This document shows positions 38,963 to 47,258 of a DNA stretch of 64,000 nt, piece after piece (the stretch's first letter is position 1; every line of letters begins with the position of its first letter). The position numbers were made by a program, and so were the translations under genes. The DNA is from UBA2033 sp035345875 (lineage in GTDB: Bacteria > Spirochaetota > Leptospiria > Leptospirales > Leptospiraceae), in assembly GCA_035345875.1 (NCBI GenBank), contig DAORDH010000002.1:124001-188000 (forward strand). The letters are read 5' to 3'. A model generated the notes under the pieces. The model made no database searches. It saw only the letters and a program-made list of their open reading frames with translations, and was not told the origin of the DNA.

Positions 38963-40057
38963 TTGGACACAAAAGAACTAAAGGAATTTCATTCCAAAAT
39001 AATTCAATTTAGCTCTCCAGAAGAATTGTTCGGAGAAATAAAGGATGATTTACCTCAAAATAAATTAATTTCGCTAAATGAAATTTTTAAAGATTTAATT
39101 AAAACTTTTCATCCTGATAAATTTAATAAAAAAGACGCTTTTACAAAATACTTAGCAGGAGAAATCAGCTCTATTATTAATGGTCTTTATGCAGAAGCAA
39201 AAAAAAGAATTGAGAAAGATATCTACGGCAAAACAAATCTAAGTGTAAATACAACTGCTTCTTTTGAAATCAAAACAAAACTTAGAACTTATAAAATCTT
39301 TGAACAATTTCTAGAAGCCGATTATGCAGATCTTTATATGGGTGAATTTATAAATAAAAACTCAAATCCAGAGAAAATCTGTGTTAAAATTATGAAAGAT
39401 AAAGCGGATAACGATTTATTACGAAATGAAATTTTTATTCTAAGATCAATCCAACATAAATCAATACCAGTTTTTATTGATCAATTCAGAACTACTAGCG
39501 GGGAACTTGGATTGATAGAAAGATTCATCGAAGGATCTGATCTGATAACCATTCGAGATAAATTTACCGATGGAATTCCAGTAGAACATATGTGCTGGAT
39601 CTTAGATAGGCTTCTCAGTGTGCTTGGATACCTACATTACAATAAAATCATTCATGGAAATATTGAACCAGGAAATATAATTGTGAGACCCTCTGATCAT
39701 AATGTATTTCTAATTGACTATCTATTTTCGATTCCAAATGCAAATACCACTTCCAATACTTATTCTTGTTTTAATGAATCCTACAGTGCTCCTGAAGTAG
39801 CTCTTAAAAAGAAACCGATTCCTTCGTCCGATCTTTTTTCTCTCGGTAAATCGATGCTCTATTTAATGGGTGGAGATGTAGAGACTGACGCGTTTCCTTC
39901 AAATGTAGATAAACGAATCCAAGATTTCTTGCTCGAATTTCTAAATCCAAATCCTATAAAAAGGGTAAGAGATGCGTGGCAACTTTGGCATAGGCTTTCC
40001 AATTTAAGAGAAGAAGTCTTTGGTGCAAGACATCAGTTTTTAGAATTGATTCTATAA
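38963..40057 (+). CDS. J-domain-like plus protein pseudokinase
   Basis: The 364-residue protein starts with TTG 38963, eight bases after the rppH stop. Residues about 20-90 resemble a J domain with HPDKF at 50-54. A two-lobed protein kinase fold follows (about 108-345). The ATP-binding Lys142 (CVKIM), the helix-C Glu156 and the DFG-equivalent Asp252 (IDYLF) are kept. The catalytic loop reads HGNIEPGN (231-238), so the proton-accepting Asp of HRD is Asn233. Catalysis is therefore doubtful and a pseudokinase role is likely. It may bind DnaK-type chaperones through the J part. It closes the operon with the ankyrin, SpoIIE and RppH genes. Confidence 0.82.
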   Translation: MDTKELKEFHSKIIQFSSPEELFGEIKDDLPQNKLISLNEIFKDLIKTFHPDKFNKKDAFTKYLAGEISSIINGLYAEAKKRIEKDIYGKTNLSVNTTASFEIKTKLRTYKIFEQFLEADYADLYMGEFINKNSNPEKICVKIMKDKADNDLLRNEIFILRSIQHKSIPVFIDQFRTTSGELGLIERFIEGSDLITIRDKFTDGIPVEHMCWILDRLLSVLGYLHYNKIIHGNIEPGNIIVRPSDHNVFLIDYLFSIPNANTTSNTYSCFNESYSAPEVALKKKPIPSSDLFSLGKSMLYLMGGDVETDAFPSNVDKRIQDFLLEFLNPNPIKRVRDAWQLWHRLSNLREEVFGARHQFLELIL

Positions 40058-40311
40058 TCTCGCCTTACACAAGATGGAATTATAAAATCACATGAGGTTT
40101 ACTAGTCACCTATCTATCCATCTTGATAAGATTTCCCAAAGCCAAGCTATCCCAAGTTGTATATTTTACTAATTCATTTACATTCTTGAATTTTCTCAAA
40201 ATCATTATTTATATCTTAATTTCTTAAATTTGGTTACTACATGTTATATTTATCTTTACAATTTTAAGTTATAGCCTAGAATTAAGACGAGCTTTAAAAA
40301 AGGAGAAAACG

Positions 40312-41268
40312 ATGGGCGGTGGAAGTTATGATAGGGATGTAGGTTCTACATCTAGCAGTTCAGATTATGATTTTAGCGATTATACAGATACAGCTAAAAA
40401 GGCATTAAAAAATACTAGTGCAAGTAAACAAGTTTTACCACTCAAACGAAATCTTGTATGTAAAAATAAATCTCCGATTGTGGTTGCCATAGATGGAACT
40501 GGATCTATGGGAAATGACGCATATATTATCTATGACAAGATGCCAATGTTTTATGGACAGATTTTAATGCAGGGATATTTAGAAGATCCTTCTATTAGTT
40601 TTGCCGTTGTTGGAGATGCCTATAGTGATATGAGTCCCATTCAAGTTTGCGACTTTGAACAAGGAACCAAATTAGATGAATGGCTCGAAAAACTTTGGAT
40701 AGAGCATAACGGTGGTGGTCAATCAAGAGAGTCCTATGATCTAACAGCCTATTTCTATGCCAATCATTGCAAATTAGAAAAGGCAGATCTTCCATTTTTC
40801 TTTTTTATAGGTGATGAAGGTTTTTATCCGAAGACAGAAGCAGAACATATTACCAAGCATATTGGCGATACCGAAAAAGATGTAGAAGCCAAATCTTCAT
40901 TTAGAAAGCTAAATGAAATGTTTAATGTATTCCTCATTCACAAAAGATATGGAACGGATGACGATAAAATCGTAGAGCAATGGGCAAATGTTGTGAACAG
41001 AGAGAGAATATTAGTTTTAGAAGATTCTAAAGCAATCGTAGACGTTATGCTAGGAGCAATTGCAATTGTATCAGAATCTCGTAGCCTAGATGATTATCTT
41101 ACAGATATGCAGGATAGAGATCAAACTACAGACAGAATCAAACTAGTGGAGAAAACTCTCTCTGGACTGAGCGAATCTACTGCGATTGCAAAAGTGGATC
41201 TAAAAAAGAAACTTCCAGCAAAAAAACCAACTACTAAAAAGAGACAATCAAAGACAAAACGCACATGA
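40312..41268 (+). CDS. VWA-domain protein
   Basis: This 318-residue cytoplasmic protein has an unstructured N-terminus of Gly, Ser and Asp (residues 1-50). A von Willebrand A-type domain follows (about 55-260) with VVAIDGTGSMG, a variant MIDAS motif (Asp-x-Thr-Gly-Ser), and later FFFIGDEGF with another acidic ligand position. The tail is Lys/Thr-rich (KKKLPAKKPTTKKRQSKTKRT, 298-318) and could bind nucleic acid or acidic partners. GGAGAAAACG precedes the ATG. Its stop overlaps the start of the pyruvate-kinase-like gene (ATGA at 41265-41268). VWA proteins of this kind usually act with a partner enzyme or ATPase. Confidence 0.85.
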   Translation: MGGGSYDRDVGSTSSSSDYDFSDYTDTAKKALKNTSASKQVLPLKRNLVCKNKSPIVVAIDGTGSMGNDAYIIYDKMPMFYGQILMQGYLEDPSISFAVVGDAYSDMSPIQVCDFEQGTKLDEWLEKLWIEHNGGGQSRESYDLTAYFYANHCKLEKADLPFFFFIGDEGFYPKTEAEHITKHIGDTEKDVEAKSSFRKLNEMFNVFLIHKRYGTDDDKIVEQWANVVNRERILVLEDSKAIVDVMLGAIAIVSESRSLDDYLTDMQDRDQTTDRIKLVEKTLSGLSESTAIAKVDLKKKLPAKKPTTKKRQSKTKRT

Positions 41269-42164
41269 AAATCTTTGCAACTCTACCTCCTCCTCATAGA
41301 GAAAAGTCTTTACAACTTGTGATAGATCATCCTCTTGTAGATTCTCTTCGTTTTAATACTGGCGTTAGAGTTTCTACAAATCCAAAAGAGACACTAGAAA
41401 CTCTTCTTCGTTTCTGCAATGGAAAAGATTTCTGGCTCGATCTTAAAGGAAGGCAACTCCGCATTAGCCAATGGGCTGTCCCAACTTTTGGTGATATTGT
41501 ATTAAATCATGAGATTGACGTTAGTCTTCCTGCTGAAATCTATTTTAGAAATGAAGAGAAATCTACAATTCGTAAAATAAAAGGCAATAAAATCTATGTA
41601 GATCCACCTCCGCCAAAAGCTTTAGGAGCAGGACAAGCAGTAAATATTCCAGATGAATCCTTGAAAATCCAAGGTTATTTTACAGAGGAAGACTTGGAGT
41701 ATTTAGATGCAGCAAAGGAATTAGGAATTGTCAATATAATGCTTTCTTTTGTAGAGGAAGAATCAGATATAGTTCAACTAACAAAGATTATCCCGAATGC
41801 AAATATCATTTGCAAAATTGAATCAAAAAAAGGCATCCAATTTGTTAAAGAAGTGTTTCCAAATTTAAAAAATAAAATTAGACTGATGGCAGCACGGGAT
41901 GATTTATTCATCCAAATAGGAGAAAATAAATCACATATTTTTCCTACATTGAAATCTATAATAGAAGCTGATGAAACAGCAATTCTTGCCTCCCGTCTTT
42001 TCACCTCTCTCGAAACGAGTTTAGAAGTATCCCTCTCTGATCTTTCTGATTTTATCTTGATGAAGACTCTTGGATACTCTTATTTTTTACTGAGTGATGG
42101 GATCTGTGGAAATGAAAAAGCTTTTTTAAAGGCAATGGAAGCATTTGCAAAAACAAAAATATAA
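41265..42164 (+). CDS. Pyruvate-kinase-like barrel protein lacking the C-terminal domain
   Basis: The 299-residue protein lines up with the catalytic part of pyruvate kinase. IFATLPPP with a following segment corresponds to the first strand, LRFNTGVR to ARLNFSHG, and FWLDLKGRQLRI to LLDTKGPEIR. A short B-like domain follows (about 67-138), then NIMLSFVEEESDI, CKIESKKGI (Lys184, Glu186) and LMAARDDLF (208-215, for MVARGDLG). TAILASRLFTSLE matches ATQMLESM, and FILMKTLGYSYFLLSDG matches the last strand. The allosteric C-terminal domain is absent. Lys and Glu of KIE are kept, but other motifs are degraded, so classical pyruvate kinase activity is doubtful. It is embedded between VWA and PurA-like genes with overlaps on both sides. 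Confidence 0.75.
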   Translation: MKIFATLPPPHREKSLQLVIDHPLVDSLRFNTGVRVSTNPKETLETLLRFCNGKDFWLDLKGRQLRISQWAVPTFGDIVLNHEIDVSLPAEIYFRNEEKSTIRKIKGNKIYVDPPPPKALGAGQAVNIPDESLKIQGYFTEEDLEYLDAAKELGIVNIMLSFVEEESDIVQLTKIIPNANIICKIESKKGIQFVKEVFPNLKNKIRLMAARDDLFIQIGENKSHIFPTLKSIIEADETAILASRLFTSLETSLEVSLSDLSDFILMKTLGYSYFLLSDGICGNEKAFLKAMEAFAKTKI

Positions 42165-43575
42165 AAATTTTATCCTAGTCGGGCTTGGATTTGGAGATGA
42201 AGGAAAAGGAAGTATTACAGATTTCCTAGTAGATGCTTACTTTACTAAAACCGTTATACGCTACAATGGAGGTTCGCAGGCAGCGCATACAGTTGTAACT
42301 CCTGATAAAAAAACTCATATTTTCAGTCAATTTGGTTCTGGGACATTTCATAAAAATACTAAAACCTACCTTTCTGAGCAAATGTTTATTGATCTATACT
42401 CTCTACTTGAAGAAGAATTTGTATTAAAACAAAAAGGAATAAAGGATGCTTTGAAAAGAATTGTCATCAGTCCAAATGCGACACTGATTACACCCTACCA
42501 CAAAATGATTGGACAAATGGAAGAAATCGCTAGAGGAAAGAATAAGGTTGGAACGACTGGAAAAGGTGTCGGAATTGCGGCTATCGATAAAATGTATTTT
42601 CCAAAGGAAGCCATATACATAAAAGATTTAGATTCGAAAAACTTACTTATTAAATTAGAAAAACAGAGGGAGAAATTTTTCAACAGAGCAATTTCAATTC
42701 TAAGTAATACAGAAAATAAAGAAGTGGAGAAAATTCTTCTCTACTTCAAAAATAAATATCCTCTGCGACAAGTATTTCAATTCTTTCAAGAGTTTGCAAA
42801 GTCTTATCAAAACACGATCGACAAAGGAAATTCCTTTAAAAAAAGGCTACTTGCGGGTAATGAAAGTTATCTTCTAGAAGGAGCACAGGGAACCCTACTC
42901 GATTTAGAATATGGATTTTTTCCTTATATCACAAAAACCAAAACGACTCTAGAGAGCGCTAAAAATCTTTTTCTAAGTAAAAAAATAGAATCCATTGGAA
43001 TCCTAAGATGCTATTCTCATCGACATGGAAAGGGTCCTCTTCCTACAGAAACAAAGATTCTCTCCAAAAAGATCAAAGAAGAGCACAATCTAGAAAATCA
43101 TTGGCAAGGAAGTTTTAGAATGGGTTGGTTTGATTTGATTTTAACTCGTTATGCAGTGAAATTAAACCCTGATCTTTCGTCTATTGCTTTGACCTGTTTA
43201 GACCAAGTGTCAGATTTTCCTAAAATAAAAGTCTGTGTAGAGTATATTTATAATGGAAAAGATTCTAATTTACTTAGAAAGTTTTTTAAAACCAAATCAG
43301 AAAATAATGAAATATGGATACTAGACATTATCCCCCAGAGGCATTCACTTGAAGATAGAAAGCTCCTAACAAAGCTACTCTTAGAATGTAAACCCTCTCG
43401 TTATTTAGAATTTACAACTTGGAAAAAAGATTTAGATTCCTTAAGAGAAAACAAAATTCCGAAAGAACTCCAATTCTTTCTAGATTTTTTAGAATCAAAG
43501 AATGGAATTCATTTACCTATTTCCATTTTATCTTTTGGTAAAACTAGAAAAGAGAAAATGATTTTAAAAACGTAA
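42145..43575 (+). CDS. Divergent adenylosuccinate synthetase (PurA-like)
   Basis: The 476-residue protein begins at TTG 42145, inside the end of the previous gene (20-base overlap), with GGAAG just upstream. PurA motifs are present but altered. GFGDEGKG (15-22) keeps the catalytic Asp18, NGGSQAAHTVV keeps His48 but changes the usual NNAG, and TGKGVGIAAIDK (139-150), LLEGAQGTLLDLEYG (243-257) and SHRHGKGPLPTE (291-302) are family positions. FRMGWFDLILTRYAV replaces GRPRRxGWxD, so one Asp-binding Arg is missing. LSFGKTRKEK matches the guanine-binding end. It is about 45 residues longer than E. coli PurA. It may be the cell's PurA in divergent form or a relative with another substrate. Confidence 0.82.
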   Translation: MQKQKYKNFILVGLGFGDEGKGSITDFLVDAYFTKTVIRYNGGSQAAHTVVTPDKKTHIFSQFGSGTFHKNTKTYLSEQMFIDLYSLLEEEFVLKQKGIKDALKRIVISPNATLITPYHKMIGQMEEIARGKNKVGTTGKGVGIAAIDKMYFPKEAIYIKDLDSKNLLIKLEKQREKFFNRAISILSNTENKEVEKILLYFKNKYPLRQVFQFFQEFAKSYQNTIDKGNSFKKRLLAGNESYLLEGAQGTLLDLEYGFFPYITKTKTTLESAKNLFLSKKIESIGILRCYSHRHGKGPLPTETKILSKKIKEEHNLENHWQGSFRMGWFDLILTRYAVKLNPDLSSIALTCLDQVSDFPKIKVCVEYIYNGKDSNLLRKFFKTKSENNEIWILDIIPQRHSLEDRKLLTKLLLECKPSRYLEFTTWKKDLDSLRENKIPKELQFFLDFLESKNGIHLPISILSFGKTRKEKMILKT

Positions 43576-43639
43576 GTGATATCCGTAGAAAGGGCTTTCC
43601 CCTATAGATTTTATTTCTACTCTATGAGATATTATTATC

Positions 43640-44620
43640 ATGAAAAACAAACTTTATCTATTTCTATTTTGTTCCATAGGTTTACAATTTGGTTGTATGC
43701 AGTATTGTTTACGAGACACTTCCAGTTTCGAATTAAAGAAACAAGAACTAAAATTTCTAAAATCTAAAAAATTTGCGTTAGTAGGCTTTTTCCCTTATCA
43801 TTTTGCAAACGGTATGAGAGGTATACAAAAAGAAGAACCTCATTTCCCCTGTTCCTATTATGATACGTTAAAAGATATTGATAAGAGTCAGGCGACTTAC
43901 AATTGTATTGTAGAATTTATTAATGATGGAAAAAAAGATGCCTATCCAGATCTATACAAAAAAATATTTGTCTCTGTTTATGGCGGAAAATACCAGCCAA
44001 GTTACTATGCTCCCGCAACAATTCCATACGATACATCAACAGAAGCATATTTCCCAACTGAAAATGAAGTGCGAAAGCAAAAAGTATCGATAGGCGATAA
44101 CTCTATTCCAGATGAGAATCTCAGAAAATTTCTGTTGAATCACTTATCTCTCTTCAGGCATGCAGGTTTACCAGAGTTAGAATCCATCTTAAGTTTCGAA
44201 TATGCAAAAATAAAAGATACCTGTTCTTGTAATTTGGAAAATAAACAAGAAAAATTAGTTAAGATCCAATTGAAAAAAATGGAAGTAGATTATTGGATTC
44301 TTGCAAATCATAAACAACTGTATTCAGGTTATGGGGATAGAAGCAATTATGAAAATGAACCAACATTAAAAGTGCTCACCTTCTTACCTGCAATACTAAC
44401 CTACGGAACTATTCCATATTGGGATGAGGCAGTGTTTGAATCTAAGTTTTTTATTTATGATAAAAATTTAAACCTAGTAAAAACATTCACATTTACAAAT
44501 AAATATGATTTCATTGCCGCTTGGTGGCTTATGCTAAAAAAACAAAATTATGCTTCTGCTTATGAACCAGATGTAAAAGAATTAACGAAAGAATTGCATA
44601 AGATGATTCAAACTCAATAA
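43640..44620 (+). CDS. Lipoprotein, unknown function
   Basis: This 326-residue lipoprotein has a signal peptide MKNKLYLFLFCSIGLQFGC and Cys19 as the likely lipid site. The mature part begins with a charged helix, then VGFFPYHFANG and a run of aromatic residues, a CSC pair (DTCSCN, about residues 193-198) and a C-terminal region with YDFIAAWWLM. The overall pattern resembles large leptospiral surface lipoproteins of unknown role. It starts 64 bases after the PurA-like stop on the same strand and may be its operon's last member. No strong ribosome site is seen. Confidence 0.7.
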   Translation: MKNKLYLFLFCSIGLQFGCMQYCLRDTSSFELKKQELKFLKSKKFALVGFFPYHFANGMRGIQKEEPHFPCSYYDTLKDIDKSQATYNCIVEFINDGKKDAYPDLYKKIFVSVYGGKYQPSYYAPATIPYDTSTEAYFPTENEVRKQKVSIGDNSIPDENLRKFLLNHLSLFRHAGLPELESILSFEYAKIKDTCSCNLENKQEKLVKIQLKKMEVDYWILANHKQLYSGYGDRSNYENEPTLKVLTFLPAILTYGTIPYWDEAVFESKFFIYDKNLNLVKTFTFTNKYDFIAAWWLMLKKQNYASAYEPDVKELTKELHKMIQTQ

Positions 44621-44750
44621 TGTAATATTTACTTATATCATCCATTCTGTAGGGCTCAGGCGTGCCTAAAACCTACAGATCGGGGACGGACGCAAACGGC
44701 AAATAAATATTAACCGTTAAATGAATTCTGTCAACTTAATCTACTACCTA

Positions 44751-44780
44751 TCCGTGTTTATCCGTGTGCATCCGTGGTTA
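44751..44780. repeat. Phased 10-base repeat, three steps
   Basis: TCCGTGTTTA, TCCGTGTGCA and TCCGTGGTTA follow each other without spacing. The same three-step pattern ends the repeat at 15659-15688, and related forms occur at 55813-55841 and 57137-57164. It lies between the convergent lipoprotein and citrate-synthase-like genes. Confidence 0.8.
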
Positions 44781-44795
44781 AATCACTAAATTCTT

Positions 44796-46082
44796 CTACT
44801 TACGATCGTCCACAGGAATATACGTTTTGTTAAGATTTCCAATGTAGATTTGTCTAGGTCTTGCTTTTTTGAAGTTACTACGAATTCTAAGTTCTCTCCA
44901 ATGAGCAAGCCAACCAGGAAGTTTTCCAATCGCTTGCATGAGAGTAAACATATTCTTAGGAATCCCAATGCTATGAAATAAAATTCCACTGTAAAATTCA
45001 AGATTTGGGTATAGTCTTTTATCTTGAAAATAGGCTTCATTCGAAATATATTCGTCTACTTCAAAAGCTAAATCTACTAAAGGACTATGATGAGTCTTAA
45101 AATATTCTCTAAAAATTTCTCTTGCAACTATTGCTCTTGGACTTTTAACGTTATACGCTTCATGTCCAAGAAAGTTAGAGCGAGAAAGTTCAGCTCTCAC
45201 ATTTGAATCAGATAAATAGGTCTTATAATCCTTACCTGAGTTTAAGATATTTTCGAGTAGCTCAACAGCCGCAACACTCTGTCCTCCCTCTCTAGATCCC
45301 CAAAGGGCAGAAATACCGGCACTGATAGATGCAAATAAATTAGCCTTTGTGCTACCAACCAATTGAACGGTAGTTGCCGCAACATTTTGTTCATGGTCTC
45401 CATATAGAATCCAAAGTTGATTTAAAAGTTTATCTTGGTCTTTGGGAACTTCATATGATTCACTTGGAACAGAAAATAACATATGTAGAAAATTTGTGCA
45501 AAACGGAAGTTTATCTATTGGATAAATAAATGGCTGCCCAATCATTCTCTTATAAGAAAAAGCGGCTATCGTTCTAATTTTACTGAGTAAACGTGTTACG
45601 TAGTCGACTCCTCTATCTGCTGATTCTTCATATTCATCTGTATAATAACTAGAAAGTGCCATCACCATTGTGGAAAGAACTGCAAGTGGATGAGCTTTGC
45701 CCGGAAATCCGTCAAATAAATTGATCATGTCCTCATGAATCATAGAATGCTTAGAAAGACGATTTGAGTAATCTTGGAGTTGGTTTTTATTTGGCAATTC
45801 ACCATAAATGAGTAGATAGGATGTTTCAACAAAGGTTGAATTTTTTGCTAAGTCTCCTACTTGATAACCTCTATAACTCAATTCTCCTTTGTCCGGATCT
45901 CTTCTCGAAACACTGCTTTCTCCAATCGCAGTATTAAAACATCCCGGATCAACTGTGATAACTCCTGTATTCTTATATAAATCCTTTATGTCGATGCCTT
46001 GTTTTCCATCTGTTCCTGTAATTAGATTCAAAGGAAATTTTTTACCATCTAAATTTAATTCTGCATTGTTATAGCTGCTCAT
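44796..46082 (-). CDS. Citrate synthase homologue lacking two catalytic residues
   Basis: The 428-residue protein aligns end to end with type II citrate synthases such as E. coli GltA (DPGCFNTAIGESSV, YRGYQV, FSVPSESYEV, PNLEFYSGI, WLAHWRELR, ARPRQIY). Of the catalytic triad, only the first His is kept (His230 in YGDHEQN). The second, in GPAHGGAN of GltA, is Glu265 (GSREGGQS), and the catalytic Asp of YDPRA is Ser314 (VKSPRA). The Arg after GH in GHRVYKNYDPR is also changed (GHEAYNVKSPR). Such a protein should not make citrate by the normal mechanism. It could be a regulator, a partner subunit or an enzyme with new chemistry. It stands alone, convergent with a lipoprotein gene. Confidence 0.88.
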   Translation of the reverse strand: MSSYNNAELNLDGKKFPLNLITGTDGKQGIDIKDLYKNTGVITVDPGCFNTAIGESSVSRRDPDKGELSYRGYQVGDLAKNSTFVETSYLLIYGELPNKNQLQDYSNRLSKHSMIHEDMINLFDGFPGKAHPLAVLSTMVMALSSYYTDEYEESADRGVDYVTRLLSKIRTIAAFSYKRMIGQPFIYPIDKLPFCTNFLHMLFSVPSESYEVPKDQDKLLNQLWILYGDHEQNVAATTVQLVGSTKANLFASISAGISALWGSREGGQSVAAVELLENILNSGKDYKTYLSDSNVRAELSRSNFLGHEAYNVKSPRAIVAREIFREYFKTHHSPLVDLAFEVDEYISNEAYFQDKRLYPNLEFYSGILFHSIGIPKNMFTLMQAIGKLPGWLAHWRELRIRSNFKKARPRQIYIGNLNKTYIPVDDRK

Positions 46083-46188
46083 ACATTTCTACCTTTTCTT
46101 ATATATCTAAGACAATAGAACTCGATTCTAGTTTTCAGTCAATAAGCAATTTTGATGAAGAGAAGTGCACTGAATTGGAAGATTCTGC

Positions 46189-46746
46189 TTGACCGAAATG
46201 ATTTCAAATGAGCTGAATCGAAATATGGATTCCCTTAAAACTATTTATCTACTTCGCCACGCTAAGTCTGACTGGGAAGCCGAATTTAGATTCGATCACG
46301 AAAGACCTATTTCAGAGCGTGGAAGAAAAAATGCAAAAGCACTCAGAAACTTTTTACAGGATAGAAATTTTCAAGTAGATAAAGCTTATGTTTCGGATGC
46401 GAAGAGAACAATCGAAACACTTGAAATTATAAACAAAGACAAAGACCTCTTTAAAGAAATTGAAATCACTCATCTTCTCTACGAAGCAAATTTTGGAATT
46501 TTTTTCAATTTGATTACGACTACGGAAGATAGTTGTAACTCGATTTTATTTTTAGGACACAATCCAGATTTGGAAGAACTTGCAAATCAATTGATGCTCA
46601 GACAAAACGCTTATAAAGAATTTTCTTTCTTTCAAAAATTTGGCACCTCATCCATTATAGGACTCGCCTTTCCTATTTCCTCTTGGAAGAATATCTCAGA
46701 GTATCCAGGCAAATTGACATTATTCTGGACTCCTGCCAAAAAATGA
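46189..46746 (+). CDS. Histidine phosphatase, SixA type
   Basis: This cytoplasmic phosphatase has 185 residues counted from TTG 46189, which has GGAAG seven bases upstream; ATG 46198 is an alternative. LLRHAKSDW holds the phosphorylated His. It is followed by FDHERPISERGRKNA and, later, LFLGHNPDLEELAN with the second His, the SixA pattern. SixA removes phosphate from His-containing phosphotransfer proteins, while relatives act on small molecules. It is the first gene of a tight operon. Its stop TGA overlaps the hpt ATG. Confidence 0.88.
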   Translation: MTEMISNELNRNMDSLKTIYLLRHAKSDWEAEFRFDHERPISERGRKNAKALRNFLQDRNFQVDKAYVSDAKRTIETLEIINKDKDLFKEIEITHLLYEANFGIFFNLITTTEDSCNSILFLGHNPDLEELANQLMLRQNAYKEFSFFQKFGTSSIIGLAFPISSWKNISEYPGKLTLFWTPAKK

Positions 46747-47258
46747 AGAAATTAATCTCAAGAGAAAAGTTAAAAAAAAGAATCAAAGAATTAGGAAAAG
46801 AAATTTCTAATTACTACAAAAAAGAGGAAGTTGTATTACTCTGCATCTTAAAAGGCGGATTTATTTTCTCAGCCGATCTGATGAGAGAGATTAGTTCTCC
46901 TACTACTATTGATTTCTTAGAAGCATCTTCTTATGGAGATGGAAAAGAATCATCTGGAACTGTCTTAATCAAACGAGATGTTGGAATCGATATAAAAGGA
47001 AAACGTTTACTGATTGTAGAAGATATTATCGATACAGGTATTAGTTTAAATTTTTTACTTAAATATTTAAAAAAGAAAAAACCAGCTTCAATTGAAATTT
47101 GCTCCCTTCTTGTAAAATATAAAAAACACAAAGTAAAATCGAATATACGTTTTGTTGGATTTGAAATTGAGGATGATTTTGTAGTAGGTTACGGAATGGA
47201 CTATAGAGGAAAATATAGAAACCTAGATTATATAGGAATTTACGAGGATTTACCATGA
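46743..47258 (+). CDS. hpt: Hypoxanthine(-guanine) phosphoribosyltransferase
   Basis: This enzyme salvages hypoxanthine or guanine with PRPP. ATG 46743 is chosen because it overlaps the previous stop (ATGA) and gives a 171-residue protein of normal length; a frame starting at 46683 has an unrelated N-terminus. The PRPP loop LLIVEDIIDTG lies at residues 89-99, CILKGGFIF with the first PP contact at 34-42, and FVGFEIEDDFVVGYGMDY near the end, including the base-binding aromatic and Asp. The stop overlaps the next start by four bases. It sits with lipid and phosphatase genes, so the operon is mixed. Confidence 0.93.
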   Translation: MKKLISREKLKKRIKELGKEISNYYKKEEVVLLCILKGGFIFSADLMREISSPTTIDFLEASSYGDGKESSGTVLIKRDVGIDIKGKRLLIVEDIIDTGISLNFLLKYLKKKKPASIEICSLLVKYKKHKVKSNIRFVGFEIEDDFVVGYGMDYRGKYRNLDYIGIYEDLP

